Shown here piece after piece: positions 1 through 9,938 of a stretch of 33,274 bases of DNA. Source of the DNA: Sergeia podlipaevii (Eukaryota > Euglenozoa > Kinetoplastea > Trypanosomatida > Trypanosomatidae); the NCBI GenBank assembly GCA_030849805.1, contig JASANZ010002016.1, forward strand, positions 1 through 33,274, in the 5' to 3' direction. The translations under genes were made by a program, and so were the position numbers. Under the pieces are notes generated by a model. It saw only the letters and a list, made by a program, of their open reading frames with translations. It was not told the origin of the DNA and did not search any database. Numbering within the stretch: the stretch's first letter is position 1; every line of letters starts with the position of its first letter.

Positions 1-2166
1 CCCATGGTTAAAGCTTTGTTGTCGTGTGTTCGTGTTGCCATCAGGCATCACCGTAGTTGCAACGGCTGTGTTTCTTGACCCATTGCCGGCACCGCTCGCT
101 GTGGCACCTGAAGAGGCGCCATTTGTTGCCGCTGCTGTTGCCAACAAGACCGCTGAGTTTTTCTGGCGAGCCACTTGGTTAGAATCCTGCGCACTGCAGA
201 TATGCGAGGGAAACAGCGCCTGCGACCGCGGCTGCGGCGGTCGTTGCTTCAAATGTGTTGTGATAGATGTCGGACGCGGTGGTGTCTGAGGCGCTTGCTG
301 GAAGAGGCTAGTGTGCTGGTGCGTGTCGGCAAGTTCCACTGGAGAGGGTGTGGCCGGCTGCGCACCAAGTGGAGAAGTGGTGCTACTCCTCAGCATTGGT
401 ACGGTGACGACACCAGCGGTGGGAGGTAGCATGGCAGTCCCTGGCTGCGCAGATGCGACGCCAGAAGCCACAGCATCATCCACTTTCCCGTTCTTCGCTG
501 AACTCTCCACCGGTGCCGATTTGTCCTTCTTGCTACTTTTCTTATCTCCGCTCTTCTTCTTGCCATTTTTCTTACTATTTTTCTTCTTCGACTCCTTCTT
601 TCTCTTGGGTATGACAGGGCCATCGTCTTGCGTCTTGAAGCTCAAGAGGCGCCACACACCGACCCCTGCGCCACTGGCGCTACTGACATCCGCAGCGCCG
701 CCAAGACCCGCTGCTCCACTCAATGTGCGCGTGCCAAAGCTGTCTTCCGCAGTCACACCTCCCATGGTGTCAACTAAATGGTTAGAGCTCGCTCGCGTCA
801 ACTTGAATGGCTGAGTTGAGCACACACTATTTATGCCATGCATCGTTGGGATGGGCATCCTCATCGTGCCACAGAGGGCACTTCGCGACGTGGAGTGGCG
901 GCCTGTCAGGCAGTTGTTCCCACTGCCGTACAGCTGTGGACTCGCGCTTGCTGCTCGGCCAGGCACCATCATCTCCTCTGGATCGCTATCGAGACTCACG
1001 TTTGTGCCGAAGCTTCCGCGGAAAACCCTCACCACGCCTCCTGCGCACGTGTCGTTGCACCCACTGAGGCGCCTACTTGCTGAGGCAGCTGTCGGATTCC
1101 CCGCCGATGTTGTCTTGGGCATCACCCTCTCGGTGCTCGATAGCACCGGTGATAGTCCCACCATCCCTCTTCCACCGCTGTCCACAGAGCTACTCCGAGC
1201 AACTGTGATCCCACCATCAGTCGGGCTCAAGCTGTTAGCAGGCAGGAAGGCGTTGACCGCATCCACGCCTCGCCGACCCCCAGACGCACGCCGCAGCCGC
1301 TCCAGAAAAAAATTAGGCCGCACGCCGGATGTAGAGGAAGTTCCACGAGCAGAATATGGCCTGGAGCCATCCTCCGCAAAAGGGTTGAAGTTCAAAACTT
1401 GATGATGGTACTGTCGATCCTGGCAATGCTGTGGGTGCAGGAGAGGAGGCACGTCTGAAGGCATGAAATAGGGCGATACCCGCGGCGACATTGGCGTCGA
1501 TACATCACACGCGTCTGTGCCTCCTGGGCCGCTACTACTGGCTCCACCACCATAAAACAATTGCCAATAGGTCTGTTTGCTATCAGTAGATGCGCGACTG
1601 CTGCTGCGGCTCAGTGCTCTACTGCTGCTGTTGCTTACGTCAACATGCCCTCTCATGCAGTGGTGCCCATCGTCTTGCTCATGAGTCACCTCCAGATCCT
1701 CACATTCTACGCTCGAGAACAATCCATCCATGTAACCTCCAGCTCGAAAGGCCGCCGTTCTCTCAGAAGCAGTGGGAGATGCACCATCGCAGAGGGCATC
1801 CGTGTCGAGTTGTGTGTAGCTGTATGCTGGAGAGCTAGATGAATACTTCTGCCGCACCACACCATCCTCCTCAGGTTGCTCAACCGATTCTTGTAACATT
1901 ACCGATGGCAGAGCCATGGACGATCCAAGAAGTATAGAAGCTTTAGATTCATCGTTGCTCTCATCTCCCTCACTGCTACTGCTGTGAAAGGTCCTGCCGA
2001 TGCTGTAGTCAGCATTACGCTGTTGTTGGTGGCCGCCACCTCCTTCACTGAAAAGTCGCGTACGAGACACTTCGGCACTCCGGTCGATAGAGTGGTTTGT
2101 GTCAGCTACGAAGGACTCGAGAGGCGCTTGAGCCAAGATGTCGAGAACGGAAAACACATCGGTCAT
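1..2166 (-). CDS. Low-complexity hypothetical protein (gene A), C-terminus cut by the window edge
   Basis: The minus strand is open from an ATG at 2166 to base 1 with no stop, giving 722 codons with the 3' end outside the window. There is no in-frame ATG between this start and the upstream pyrimidine tracts. I recognise no domain. The visible part is Ser/Gly/Thr/Pro-rich with Ser runs (about residues 190-210, SRALSRSSSRAST) and many SP/TP and RxxS sites, so heavy phosphorylation is plausible. A Lys-rich patch lies at about residues 519-551 (plus-strand 515-612, KKKESKK-like repeats) and could be a nuclear or acidic-partner binding signal. The last 150 residues are Pro/Gln/Ala-rich. It is the most downstream gene of the minus-strand unit. 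Its neighbours G and C also begin with long disordered regions before a kinesin-like domain, so a similar C-terminal domain beyond the edge is possible but unseen. Confidence 0.8.
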   Translation of the reverse strand, partial: MTDVFSVLDILAQAPLESFVADTNHSIDRSAEVSRTRLFSEGGGGHQQQRNADYSIGRTFHSSSSEGDESNDESKASILLGSSMALPSVMLQESVEQPEEDGVVRQKYSSSSPAYSYTQLDTDALCDGASPTASERTAAFRAGGYMDGLFSSVECEDLEVTHEQDDGHHCMRGHVDVSNSSSRALSRSSSRASTDSKQTYWQLFYGGGASSSGPGGTDACDVSTPMSPRVSPYFMPSDVPPLLHPQHCQDRQYHHQVLNFNPFAEDGSRPYSARGTSSTSGVRPNFFLERLRRASGGRRGVDAVNAFLPANSLSPTDGGITVARSSSVDSGGRGMVGLSPVLSSTERVMPKTTSAGNPTAASASRRLSGCNDTCAGGVVRVFRGSFGTNVSLDSDPEEMMVPGRAASASPQLYGSGNNCLTGRHSTSRSALCGTMRMPIPTMHGINSVCSTQPFKLTRASSNHLVDTMGGVTAEDSFGTRTLSGAAGLGGAADVSSASGAGVGVWRLLSFKTQDDGPVIPKRKKESKKKNSKKNGKKKSGDKKSSKKDKSAPVESSAKNGKVDDAVASGVASAQPGTAMLPPTAGVVTVPMLRSSTTSPLGAQPATPSPVELADTHQHTSLFQQAPQTPPRPTSITTHLKQRPPQPRSQALFPSHICSAQDSNQVARQKNSAVLLATAAATNGASSGATASGAGNGSRNTAVATTVMPDGNTNTRQQSFNHG

Positions 2167-2175
2167 TACACAAAG

Positions 2176-2410
2176 CTGGCAAAAAAAAAAAGGCACTATA
2201 TGTTGTGTCACGATGTGCGTTGTTATTCCTTTACTACTCTTGATAACCTGTGGTACGATAACCGAGAGAAGGATGGTGGCGTTACTTTTTTTTTTTTCGT
2301 GTGTGTGTCTATTTTTTTTCCTTAATGATGAGTAGAAGACACAACCCACGTACCCGTGAAGACGTTGAAGGAGTGATGGCAACAACAACAAAAAAAAAAA
2401 AAAAAAAAAA
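2176..2410 (-). promoter_or_regulatory. Candidate trans-splice acceptor region for gene A
   Basis: Read on the minus strand, two T-runs precede the gene A start. A 21-base T-run (2390-2410) is followed by its first AG at 2322-2321, giving a 5' UTR of about 154 nt. A closer 11-base T-run (2181-2191) is followed by CCAG ending at 2176, giving a 5' UTR of only 9 nt. Either fits the pyrimidine-tract plus first-AG rule for spliced-leader addition. The sequence alone does not decide between them. Confidence 0.35.
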
Positions 2411-4820
2411 CGTGCGTGTTTCCTCGCTGTGTACAAGCTTCCTTGTAGCTGCCGCCGTCCTGATAAATATATATGTTTGTTTGTTTGTTTGTTTGTGTGT
2501 GTGTGTGTCACCTATTGTAATAGAAGGAGAATCTCGCTTTGCTGAGCTGCTTCCTTTGTTAAATGGGACAGCTGCGCCTAGCACCTAGATATATATATAA
2601 ATATATATCCCTTTCTTTCTTTGTTTACGCTTTTATAGCGCAAATACAAATTTAAAAGAAAAAAAAAGAAAGAAAAAAGAAAAGAAGAGACGATGGTATC
2701 ATCTGCATTGCTAAGTTAGAACAGCTGAAGACCAAAAATAATAATTATAATAATGAAATAGAACTGTTCTTACAAACAGAAAGACAGATAATAATAAAAA
2801 ACGTAGCTAATAATGAGAAAACACCACGCATATTATACCATAATTTACTTTATCGCAGTGTAACTCACGTCGCTAGTTGATGTCCTTTTTTTTCATTGTT
2901 GTCGTTTCCGTTGCTATTGTCTCCCTTGCATATAAAACAGTATATTTATTACTAACCATGTGTGTGTGTGTGTAGCACGCACATTCCATCGCAACATTCA
3001 TTTCATCTTTTTTTTTCCCTTGTTCCTTTTCTCCTCCATTAAAAAATGGTAATATGATGAAAAAGTAGGGATAGGCACCATAAAAGCACCCACAGATAAC
3101 AATAAGGTAAAAAAAGGGAAACAATAAACAATGAGAACATGATAGTAAATTCACGCCAAGCAACGCACTCTAAGAAGAAAGAAAGAAAAGAAAAAAGACT
3201 GTCAATAAGAGAAAAATCCCACACATATATGTTGTATGCACATAATGATAGCTGCTTTCTTTTTCCTGTTCGTTGGAAAAAAAAAAATATGTCTTTAGTA
3301 ATGTGCACTAAACAATTCTCTAGCAACACTAAGCTTAACTCGGAATACACATACAAAGAAGAAGAATCAGCTAGCAATAAAGAAAGCCAACATATATTAT
3401 CTTTTTTTTTTAGAAAAAGAATAGAACCTAAAAATACACATAATACGGCAAGGAGCAAAGCAGACGTCGAGTCATAGCTACCTTTAAGTTGCACGGAGCG
3501 CAGTCCGGTATCCTGCACACGCGAATAGCTCTAAAGGATTTCAAAAAGAAAATAGCATCTTGACAGCTGAGCTCTCTCCGTATCAGCACCACTGCGCTGA
3601 CACACCCAACTAACCACACACGATAAAGTAAATCACGGTACTATTCACTCACATACATATATGTGCCAAAGGCTGTCAATCTTCTTTTCACTGAGTTCTT
3701 TTTTGGAGGTAAGGGGGGGTGTAACTGCTTTTCTTTGCAGTTCTTCGCATCACCACACTTTTGGACGCCTCGCCTTAAGCACACATATATATACACAAAT
3801 ATATATATACTTTTCTCACTGCACATGCGCACAGTCCTAGCACACTGGAATATTCCTCTCTCACTATCTAACGCGCGCTTTACAGGTCACTAATGGTCGG
3901 GTTCCCCACCCCACCCACAAAACCTACGCACGAATACATATTTTTCTTTATTTCTTCTTCTTCTTCTTTCGTATGCATGCACGCCCTCGCATATGGCGGT
4001 GTGTATGACTCCATATTCCTCTGTAGCGACATCAACAATAATAATAATTAAAATAAAAGATATAAGTTAAAATATTTCAGAAAGTTATTCAGCAGCTACG
4101 CACATTCGACAAAAATAGCTATAGAACTAAACAAATATATGCAATAAGATCATTAATATATATTGTAAAACAAAAATGAAAACTACATATGATTCTTACA
4201 TACAAAACAAATACTTTCAAGAAGTTAAAAAAAAAAAAAAAACATAAACGCGTTCTCAAGAAGAAAATCAGAACAACAACTAGGAATAAAAAAGAGTAAA
4301 AAAAAACACCGAATGGATAAAAAACGCTTTGAATCAGCGCACAAACAAGCATGAAAAGAAAAAAAAACAGGCAGAGTGGAAGAATTCCTTTTCACAAAAG
4401 TTAAAAACGTACGGCTTCAACGAAATAGTGAGAATCTAAAAAAAAAAATATCAATCCTTGAAAAAGCCGACATTGAAAAGGGGAGAAAACAAAATTGAAA
4501 AAAAAGCGGAATAAAACGATGCCATTTTGAAAAAAGAAGAACAAAAACATAAAAATCATATATACACGGACGTGTGCTCACATGATATATCCTCTTTTAA
4601 AAGCACAAAGTAACTGCAGAAAGACATAACAAAGCAAAAGATGGACAGAGCGGACACTCTGGCGAGGTGCACCAGATGTTTCATTGTGGTGAGACACATT
4701 CACTCTCGTTCTCGCTCTCACGTCCTTTTTGCCCCACTTCTTCCTCCCAACCGGTTCTCCTCGATATTGCATGCGATTCGTCCCTAGATTGTATTTTCCT
4801 TTTTTCTTTCAAAAAAAAAA

Positions 4821-4840
4821 AATAATAATAATAATAATAA
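4821..4840 (-). repeat. (AAT/ATT)n trinucleotide tract in the 3' UTR of gene B
   Basis: AAT repeats on the plus strand, read UUAUUA in the mRNA, begin only about 21 nt after the gene B stop codon. Similar tracts follow the stops of C, D and E. Confidence 0.8.
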
Positions 4841-4861
4841 GATTTTCTTCTCTTTTCCCTT

Positions 4862-7800
4862 CTACAATTCTTCATCTGTGGTTACACCTGCATCGGCTAG
4901 CAGTTGGCGAGCGCCGGCCAGTAGGCGCTTCTGCTCATCAATGAAACGCTGATACTTCCTGCGTGCTTCAGGGTCAGGGTCGCTAGTGGCGCGCACCTCC
5001 GCCTTTACCAGAGACTGCCTGATAAACTTACAGAAGCGCTTCACTGATCCGCTACGCAACTGGTAGTTTTTCAATGCGGTCATACGGTCTAGTAAGCCAA
5101 ACAGCTTTTGTAGCTCATCCGAGGTCGACGCTCCGTTCATCGATGGCGAGACCTTAAGGGTGTCGTCATCCGCAACGTTCAGCATGTAGCACGCAAAGCA
5201 TGGGCCACCTAGAACAAGGTGGAAGAGTGCCCCATAGTCTGTACGAGCGCGCTCAATACCAGCCTTGTAGGGTGCAGTGTCTGTCCCGGCAGAGGCCACT
5301 ATGAAGGATGACAGAAACACATCCTTCTCACCATCCACAATGCGAATCTGCTTCACCACAACACACGCCATGATGATACCTTCAGTGAGCGTGGACAGCA
5401 CCGTGTCGTTGCCTGCGCGCATCAACGCGTTGGAGAGGGCCTCCTCAAAAGCTGAGGCAGAAAAAATTTTTCCGTACTGCAGCTGACCAATACGTGGGCC
5501 ATAAATGGGCGAGGGGTGCACTGTGAGAGTCTGGAAGGAGCTCTCGTCCGCGAGCAAGTCCTTGGCTTTGTCGTTACACACATAACCTAAGCCGCACGTA
5601 ATCTCGAAATCTGGGTTTAACTGTCCATCGGCGAGGGTGTTCTCCTGCAGCAACATACGCACAACGCGATTTAAAATAGGCCAGACGGGAGAGTCAAAGC
5701 GAGACGCCGTGTTGGGAGCCTCGTTGGAGATTACCGCGGCATTGTAGCCGTTGCACACAGCCACGCGCACATCACTGACAATGGCGGACTGATAGCTGAA
5801 GCTGCCTTCCTCGCGTTCCTTCAGCTCCGTCACGGGGTGCTCCACGCCGTTGTACGTGATGCTCGTTGGTGTATGGGTAATGATCTTGTTGCCCTTGTTT
5901 ATCTTCTCCACAAGTACCAACGTGTTGCACATGTTCACCTCGGGAGGCTTTACCACGCCGTTCTCCTGTTGGAAGTTACTGCTTGCCATGCTAGCACGCG
6001 TCGGTGCATCGTCAGACCTGCGCGGCGGCTCCTCGAGATATCGGTTCACTGTCTGATTGTCGCTGGGCAACGCCGGCGTGCCTCCTGACCTCTGTATTGG
6101 CGCAGTCTGCTGCAGTTGCTGTTCAGGGGGCGGAATAGACTTTGGGGTCGCGCGAGGAGTGGGCTGCTTCGGCGTAGGCTCTCGGTGTACTGGTACAGCG
6201 GTGGCAGTGACAACAGGTGAAGCCGCGGATTCCCTGGCGGGTGAATCACCTGGAGAGCGGCTGCGGTTGCGATTAGTGCGCGCAGGACGAGCAGGCGCGT
6301 TAGTGCCATCCTGCAGATGAGAGAGTCCGTCCGCCATCGTATCCGTTACCTGACCGGCCTCAACGTCTGGGGGTTGCTCAGGGATTGCTCCTCGGAGACT
6401 AGCTAACGGTCTGCTGGCTGGGCGGTGACGACTGCGCGGCCTCGACGCAGTGCGGGGTACCTCTGACTTCTCATCGGCGCCCTTCTGCAGCTGCTGCTGG
6501 CGCTCTTCCATAATGGACTTTACACGTGCAGCTTCCGCCTCCTCCTCAGCGCGGCGCTCCGCCTCCAGGCGCTGCTTTTCTTCTTCACGCTGACGCTCGC
6601 GAGCTGCCAGCATATCCTCGCGCTCTCTCCGCTTCGCCGCATCCATGTCAGCGATCGCCTTCTGCTTTGCACATTCCTCAGCCTCGCGTTCCATTCTACG
6701 CTGACGAGCCTCTTCTGCGCGAAGGCGGGACGCCTCTTCTTGGGCAGCCTTCTGCTTCTTGTGCCGCTCTGCCAGCTTTGCAGCGTGCTCCTGCTGCTGC
6801 TCCGTCGTAGCCTCTGGTACGACCTCATCAGGCTTTTCCATGATCTCCGTCGCTTGTGGGATCTCCACATCCAGAATGGACAATGCGCGACTCAATGGGC
6901 GTGAAGGACGGCGTGAGTTCGGCCGGCGCGAGCCAGGACGCTGAGTGTGAGGCAGCTCCTCAACCTCTTGCTGTGGCGGTGGGGGCAGCTCTACTGCCAC
7001 GTATTGTTGAACCTTCTTGACCGGCTTCGGCTCCACATCCTCGCGTAGCAGAGGGATGTCATCAGGATTCAGATCACGCACAGCGTTGTTCTTTTTTCCC
7101 AGTTGCTGCTTCTGTAACCTCGCCGCTTCCGCCTCCTCTGCGCGTTTCCTCTCCAACAGTTGCTCCTCACGCAGTCTCCTCGCCTCCTCCTCTGCCTTGA
7201 GGCGTGCCGCCTGGGTCTCGCGCTGCTGGTTCTCTTTACGTTTGCGCAGCTTCTCCGCCTCCTCGCGTTGCTTCCTCTCCTTCTCTCCCAATTCCTTCTC
7301 CGCTGCCACCGTTCGCTCCTTTGCCTCCTTCTCAGCGCTCCTGTTTTCTTCGTCCTGCTTTTCCTTGGAGCGCACCAGCGCGTCCTCACGCGCCTTCTGC
7401 GCCTCCTCTTGCCTCTTGCGGCGCAGTTCCTCTTCCCTTGGAATATCAGCCATCTCGCTGCGCAGGCGCTGCAACTTCACATTGTCTTTGACCTCACCGT
7501 CCGCACCAGCACCTCCTGCACCAACACCATCGGCATTTGATGCTTCTGGGGGTCCCTCTTCGAAGTCCATAAGTGAACCTTGCGTGTTGCGGAATCCGGA
7601 GCCTTCAGAGTTATCACCCTGGGAGCGGTAACTGCCCCAGTAAGAGTCGAAGCGACGAGGGAAATCCATGCCAGACGCCAGGCGGTCAAGATCGCGACGG
7701 CTGGTGAACAACTTGGTGACAATAATTTCCTCATCCATCATGAGAGAGCCGATATTGCTGCCATAGGAAGGACCGTTCATGCCATACATACTTCCATTGT

Positions 7801-8020
7801 TGCCCATTCCCATGCCATTGCCATAGCTCCCATACCTGCCGTACATGGACCCACCAGCAGCTGCACTGCCAGCACCACCGCTGTACGCCTTCATATAGTT
7901 GGGGCCGCTCCCGTATGCTGCTCCGTCATCGTTGGCGTTGCGCGCGCCGTTCAACTTGACGGCCCGGTCTTGGTTAAAGGCCATTGCAGTATTGTTGTAC
8001 GCAAATGGTGCTTGGTACAT
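4862..8020 (-). CDS. Kinesin-related protein with a degenerate motor domain and charged helical region (gene B)
   Basis: 1052 aa from the first ATG (8020). The frame continues upstream to a GTG but has no earlier ATG before a stop. Residues about 55-90 are Gly/Met/Tyr/Ser repeats (GSMYGMN-type), followed at about 98-114 by MDEEIIVTKLFTSRRDL. Residues about 179-308 and 405-515 are Glu/Arg/Lys/Ala-rich heptad-like helices that could be coiled coil or single alpha helix, separated by a Pro/Arg/Ser linker. Residues about 693-985 align with a kinesin motor: MCNTLVLV start, NGYNAAVISNEAPNTAS in place of the P-loop strand, DFEI...KDLL, SPIYGPRIGQLQYG, STLTEG for SSRSH, FIVASAG for LVDLAG, LGGPCFACYMLNV for the LGGNS strand. 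The GKT/S, SSRSH and DLAG residues are missing, so ATP hydrolysis is not expected. The alpha-4 region also looks deleted. Scaffold or adaptor function is inference. Its paralogues are C, F and G. Confidence 0.8.
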   Translation of the reverse strand: MYQAPFAYNNTAMAFNQDRAVKLNGARNANDDGAAYGSGPNYMKAYSGGAGSAAAGGSMYGRYGSYGNGMGMGNNGSMYGMNGPSYGSNIGSLMMDEEIIVTKLFTSRRDLDRLASGMDFPRRFDSYWGSYRSQGDNSEGSGFRNTQGSLMDFEEGPPEASNADGVGAGGAGADGEVKDNVKLQRLRSEMADIPREEELRRKRQEEAQKAREDALVRSKEKQDEENRSAEKEAKERTVAAEKELGEKERKQREEAEKLRKRKENQQRETQAARLKAEEEARRLREEQLLERKRAEEAEAARLQKQQLGKKNNAVRDLNPDDIPLLREDVEPKPVKKVQQYVAVELPPPPQQEVEELPHTQRPGSRRPNSRRPSRPLSRALSILDVEIPQATEIMEKPDEVVPEATTEQQQEHAAKLAERHKKQKAAQEEASRLRAEEARQRRMEREAEECAKQKAIADMDAAKRREREDMLAARERQREEEKQRLEAERRAEEEAEAARVKSIMEERQQQLQKGADEKSEVPRTASRPRSRHRPASRPLASLRGAIPEQPPDVEAGQVTDTMADGLSHLQDGTNAPARPARTNRNRSRSPGDSPARESAASPVVTATAVPVHREPTPKQPTPRATPKSIPPPEQQLQQTAPIQRSGGTPALPSDNQTVNRYLEEPPRRSDDAPTRASMASSNFQQENGVVKPPEVNMCNTLVLVEKINKGNKIITHTPTSITYNGVEHPVTELKEREEGSFSYQSAIVSDVRVAVCNGYNAAVISNEAPNTASRFDSPVWPILNRVVRMLLQENTLADGQLNPDFEITCGLGYVCNDKAKDLLADESSFQTLTVHPSPIYGPRIGQLQYGKIFSASAFEEALSNALMRAGNDTVLSTLTEGIIMACVVVKQIRIVDGEKDVFLSSFIVASAGTDTAPYKAGIERARTDYGALFHLVLGGPCFACYMLNVADDDTLKVSPSMNGASTSDELQKLFGLLDRMTALKNYQLRSGSVKRFCKFIRQSLVKAEVRATSDPDPEARRKYQRFIDEQKRLLAGARQLLADAGVTTDEEL

Positions 8021-8264
8021 TTGGGATATGAGTGAAGTCACAGCTGTGCGTGTGTGTATGTACGGAGAGATGACACTTCTCGTGTAAAACTAGGAAAATA
8101 TCTTCCTTTACTGTCCTTGTGACTAATTATATGCTGCTGCTCGTACTATTGCTTGATATAGCTGCAGTAGCTTTTCCTGTTCCTGTTCGTTGTTGCTGCT
8201 TTTTGTGCTACAAAAATAATAATAGTGAAAGTGATAAAACACTTGAATAAGATGAATGGACACA

Positions 8265-8310
8265 CTGGAGTCAGTGAATTTTTTTTTTAGCGGTGAAAAA
8301 TAAAAAAGAA
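8265..8310 (-). promoter_or_regulatory. Candidate trans-splice acceptor for gene B
   Basis: On the minus strand the pyrimidine-rich tract at 8310-8291 (two T-runs broken by single bases) is followed by the first AG at 8266-8265. That gives a 5' UTR of about 244 nt to the ATG at 8020. Other pyrimidine stretches lie closer to the gene, so this is only one candidate. Confidence 0.3.
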
Positions 8311-8803
8311 CTATGTTGAGATCCTACCCTCAAAAGGAAAAGAAGAGAAAAGAAGGAGGAGTTATGTGTATGTGGTGTGCTATTTTCGCTTTTTTTTTTT
8401 TTAAACTGTCCAATGTTGTGTCTCTGTTTTTGATACTTTGAACAACTACAAGGAAAATCTAAGGGCGCAAGTGCAGTGCCCCAATATACACACACGAAAA
8501 GAAAGATATATTCACACACCTGTAATGAGCCAAAGCAAGGACAGTACGTCAGTAAACGAAAAGTGAAGCACAGAAGAACCTGCTTATTACTTTACGAAGT
8601 ACTTAAAGAAAAAAAAAATGCAAAGGGATGAAAAAAAAGAACAGAGAAATGCGTTTCATAGTAAGAGGCATAAATGAAGTGCAGTGCAGTAACCAATGGC
8701 CTCTCCCTTCTTAACACACAGAGAGGAAAAAAAGGAGGTCCTGAGCGACACTCGATGCAAAAAGACAAGGATGATTTCGTGTATTTCAATAATAATAAAA
8801 GTA

Positions 8804-8830
8804 CCACACACACACACACACACACACACG
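8804..8830. repeat. (CA)n microsatellite
   Basis: Uninterrupted CA dinucleotides followed by a short CG/TG-rich transition. It lies between genes C and B. Confidence 0.9.
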
Positions 8831-9734
8831 CGCGTGCGCATACAACTCAAGAAGAAGTACGAATCTTTTTCAAGAAAAAAAAATATGTATCTTCGTTGTA
8901 TCGAAAGAACAAACCTACAAATTTCCCAAATACGGGATAGCATACATCAACATTATTATTATTGGGAGGTAATCACATAATGCAATAACGAACAAAGAAA
9001 ATTGTCTTCAGTGCTTAAAATCACAAGAAAGAAAGAAAAAGTTATAGGTCGATGGCTCTTAACTCTTTCGCAAAAACAGAAAAACAAGAAAACTGGTGTA
9101 CACACAAAAAAACTCTCAGATCCACACATACTCACATGCAAGCTCCAAAAGAGGACTTATCCCAAAAGTAAAAAAAAGAAAAATGTGACAAAGAAATGTT
9201 TCCCATCACAAAACAGTGCATAGTGCAGAACAGTTGGACGGCGTTGCTCCCCGTCCCCACTCATTATAGAGTGAAAAATTCAGTTAAAGAACAACAACGG
9301 CTAAGTGTATACATACACATGACTGACATTGCTGTTTACAGCACAAATTGGGCAGATAAAAAAAAAAAACTGGAAGTAGAGAAAAAAAAAAGCATACAAC
9401 GCCACTCGATCACTCGCATCTACATTAGTTATCGGCGAGCACGGCGGGTAAGAAGCAATAAACGATGCGATTCATACGGCCAAACAAAAAAAAAAAGAGA
9501 TGACTTGCTTAAATGTTACAAACAACAGAAAAAAAAGGAAAATTAAGCATACGTGAATGAGGACAACTCCTGAAACCAAGGAATATTCCAAAAGTTTCAG
9601 AAAAAATGTAAAGAGGAAAAGATCATCAAAGTGTGCAGTGCACATGAAACAGCATCCTAAGTTCAACACATATGTGCGAAATGAAAATTAAGACACATTC
9701 ACATACATGTTCTTACGCATATACACACTAATAG

Positions 9735-9754
9735 TAATAATAATAATAATAATA
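9735..9754 (-). repeat. (AAT/ATT)n tract in the 3' UTR of gene C
   Basis: TAA/AAT repeats on the plus strand about 185 nt past the gene C stop. In the mRNA this reads as UUAUUA repeats, as after genes B, D and E. Confidence 0.8.
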
Positions 9755-9938
9755 TGGCCTTCCCTCAGTGGCCCTTTGTGAGCACATTTCAAGCAACAGC
9801 AGTACTAGCAAAAGAAGGCTCAACTTTTTTTCCAATAATTTTTTTTCCTTTGCTCCGTGAAGCCAGCAGATGTTCACAGTATTTCCTATTAATAATGCGT
9901 GCACAGACATGCTTATGAGGCGATCTTCGCCATCATCA

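Larger units (their letters stand above)
2167..4861. other. Spacer between genes B and A (3' UTR of B, 5' region of A)
   Basis: About 2.7 kb without a supportable gene. It is A+T-rich with many A- and T-runs, a (TTTG)n/(TG)n tract at 2475-2508, AT dinucleotide stretches near 2590 and 3785-3810, and a short (ATT)n tract just after the gene B stop. Bases 3430-3640 are visibly less A-rich and more complex than the rest. I see no tRNA-like boxes or convincing reading frame there. By position it must contain the polyadenylation site of B and the splice acceptor of A. Confidence 0.7.
8021..9938. other. Spacer between genes C and B
   Basis: About 1.9 kb, A+T-rich, with numerous A-runs, a (CA)n tract at 8804-8830 and an (AAT)n tract at 9735-9754. 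It holds the 3' UTR of C and the splice region of B. Short open frames here are low-complexity translations of A/T runs, and I support no gene. Confidence 0.7.

Noticed and set aside
833..1402. Plus-strand open frame of 189 codons
   Set aside because: Lies opposite gene A, whose minus-strand frame is open for 722 codons.
3039..3518. Minus-strand open frame of 159 codons, Phe/Leu/Ser-rich, seemingly membrane-like
   Set aside because: Phe/Lys/Leu runs are translations of T/A homopolymers in the spacer; no codon bias like the real genes.
8021..8041. GTG-initiated extension of gene B
   Set aside because: Nuclear trypanosomatid genes start at ATG. The first in-frame ATG after the upstream stop is at 8020.
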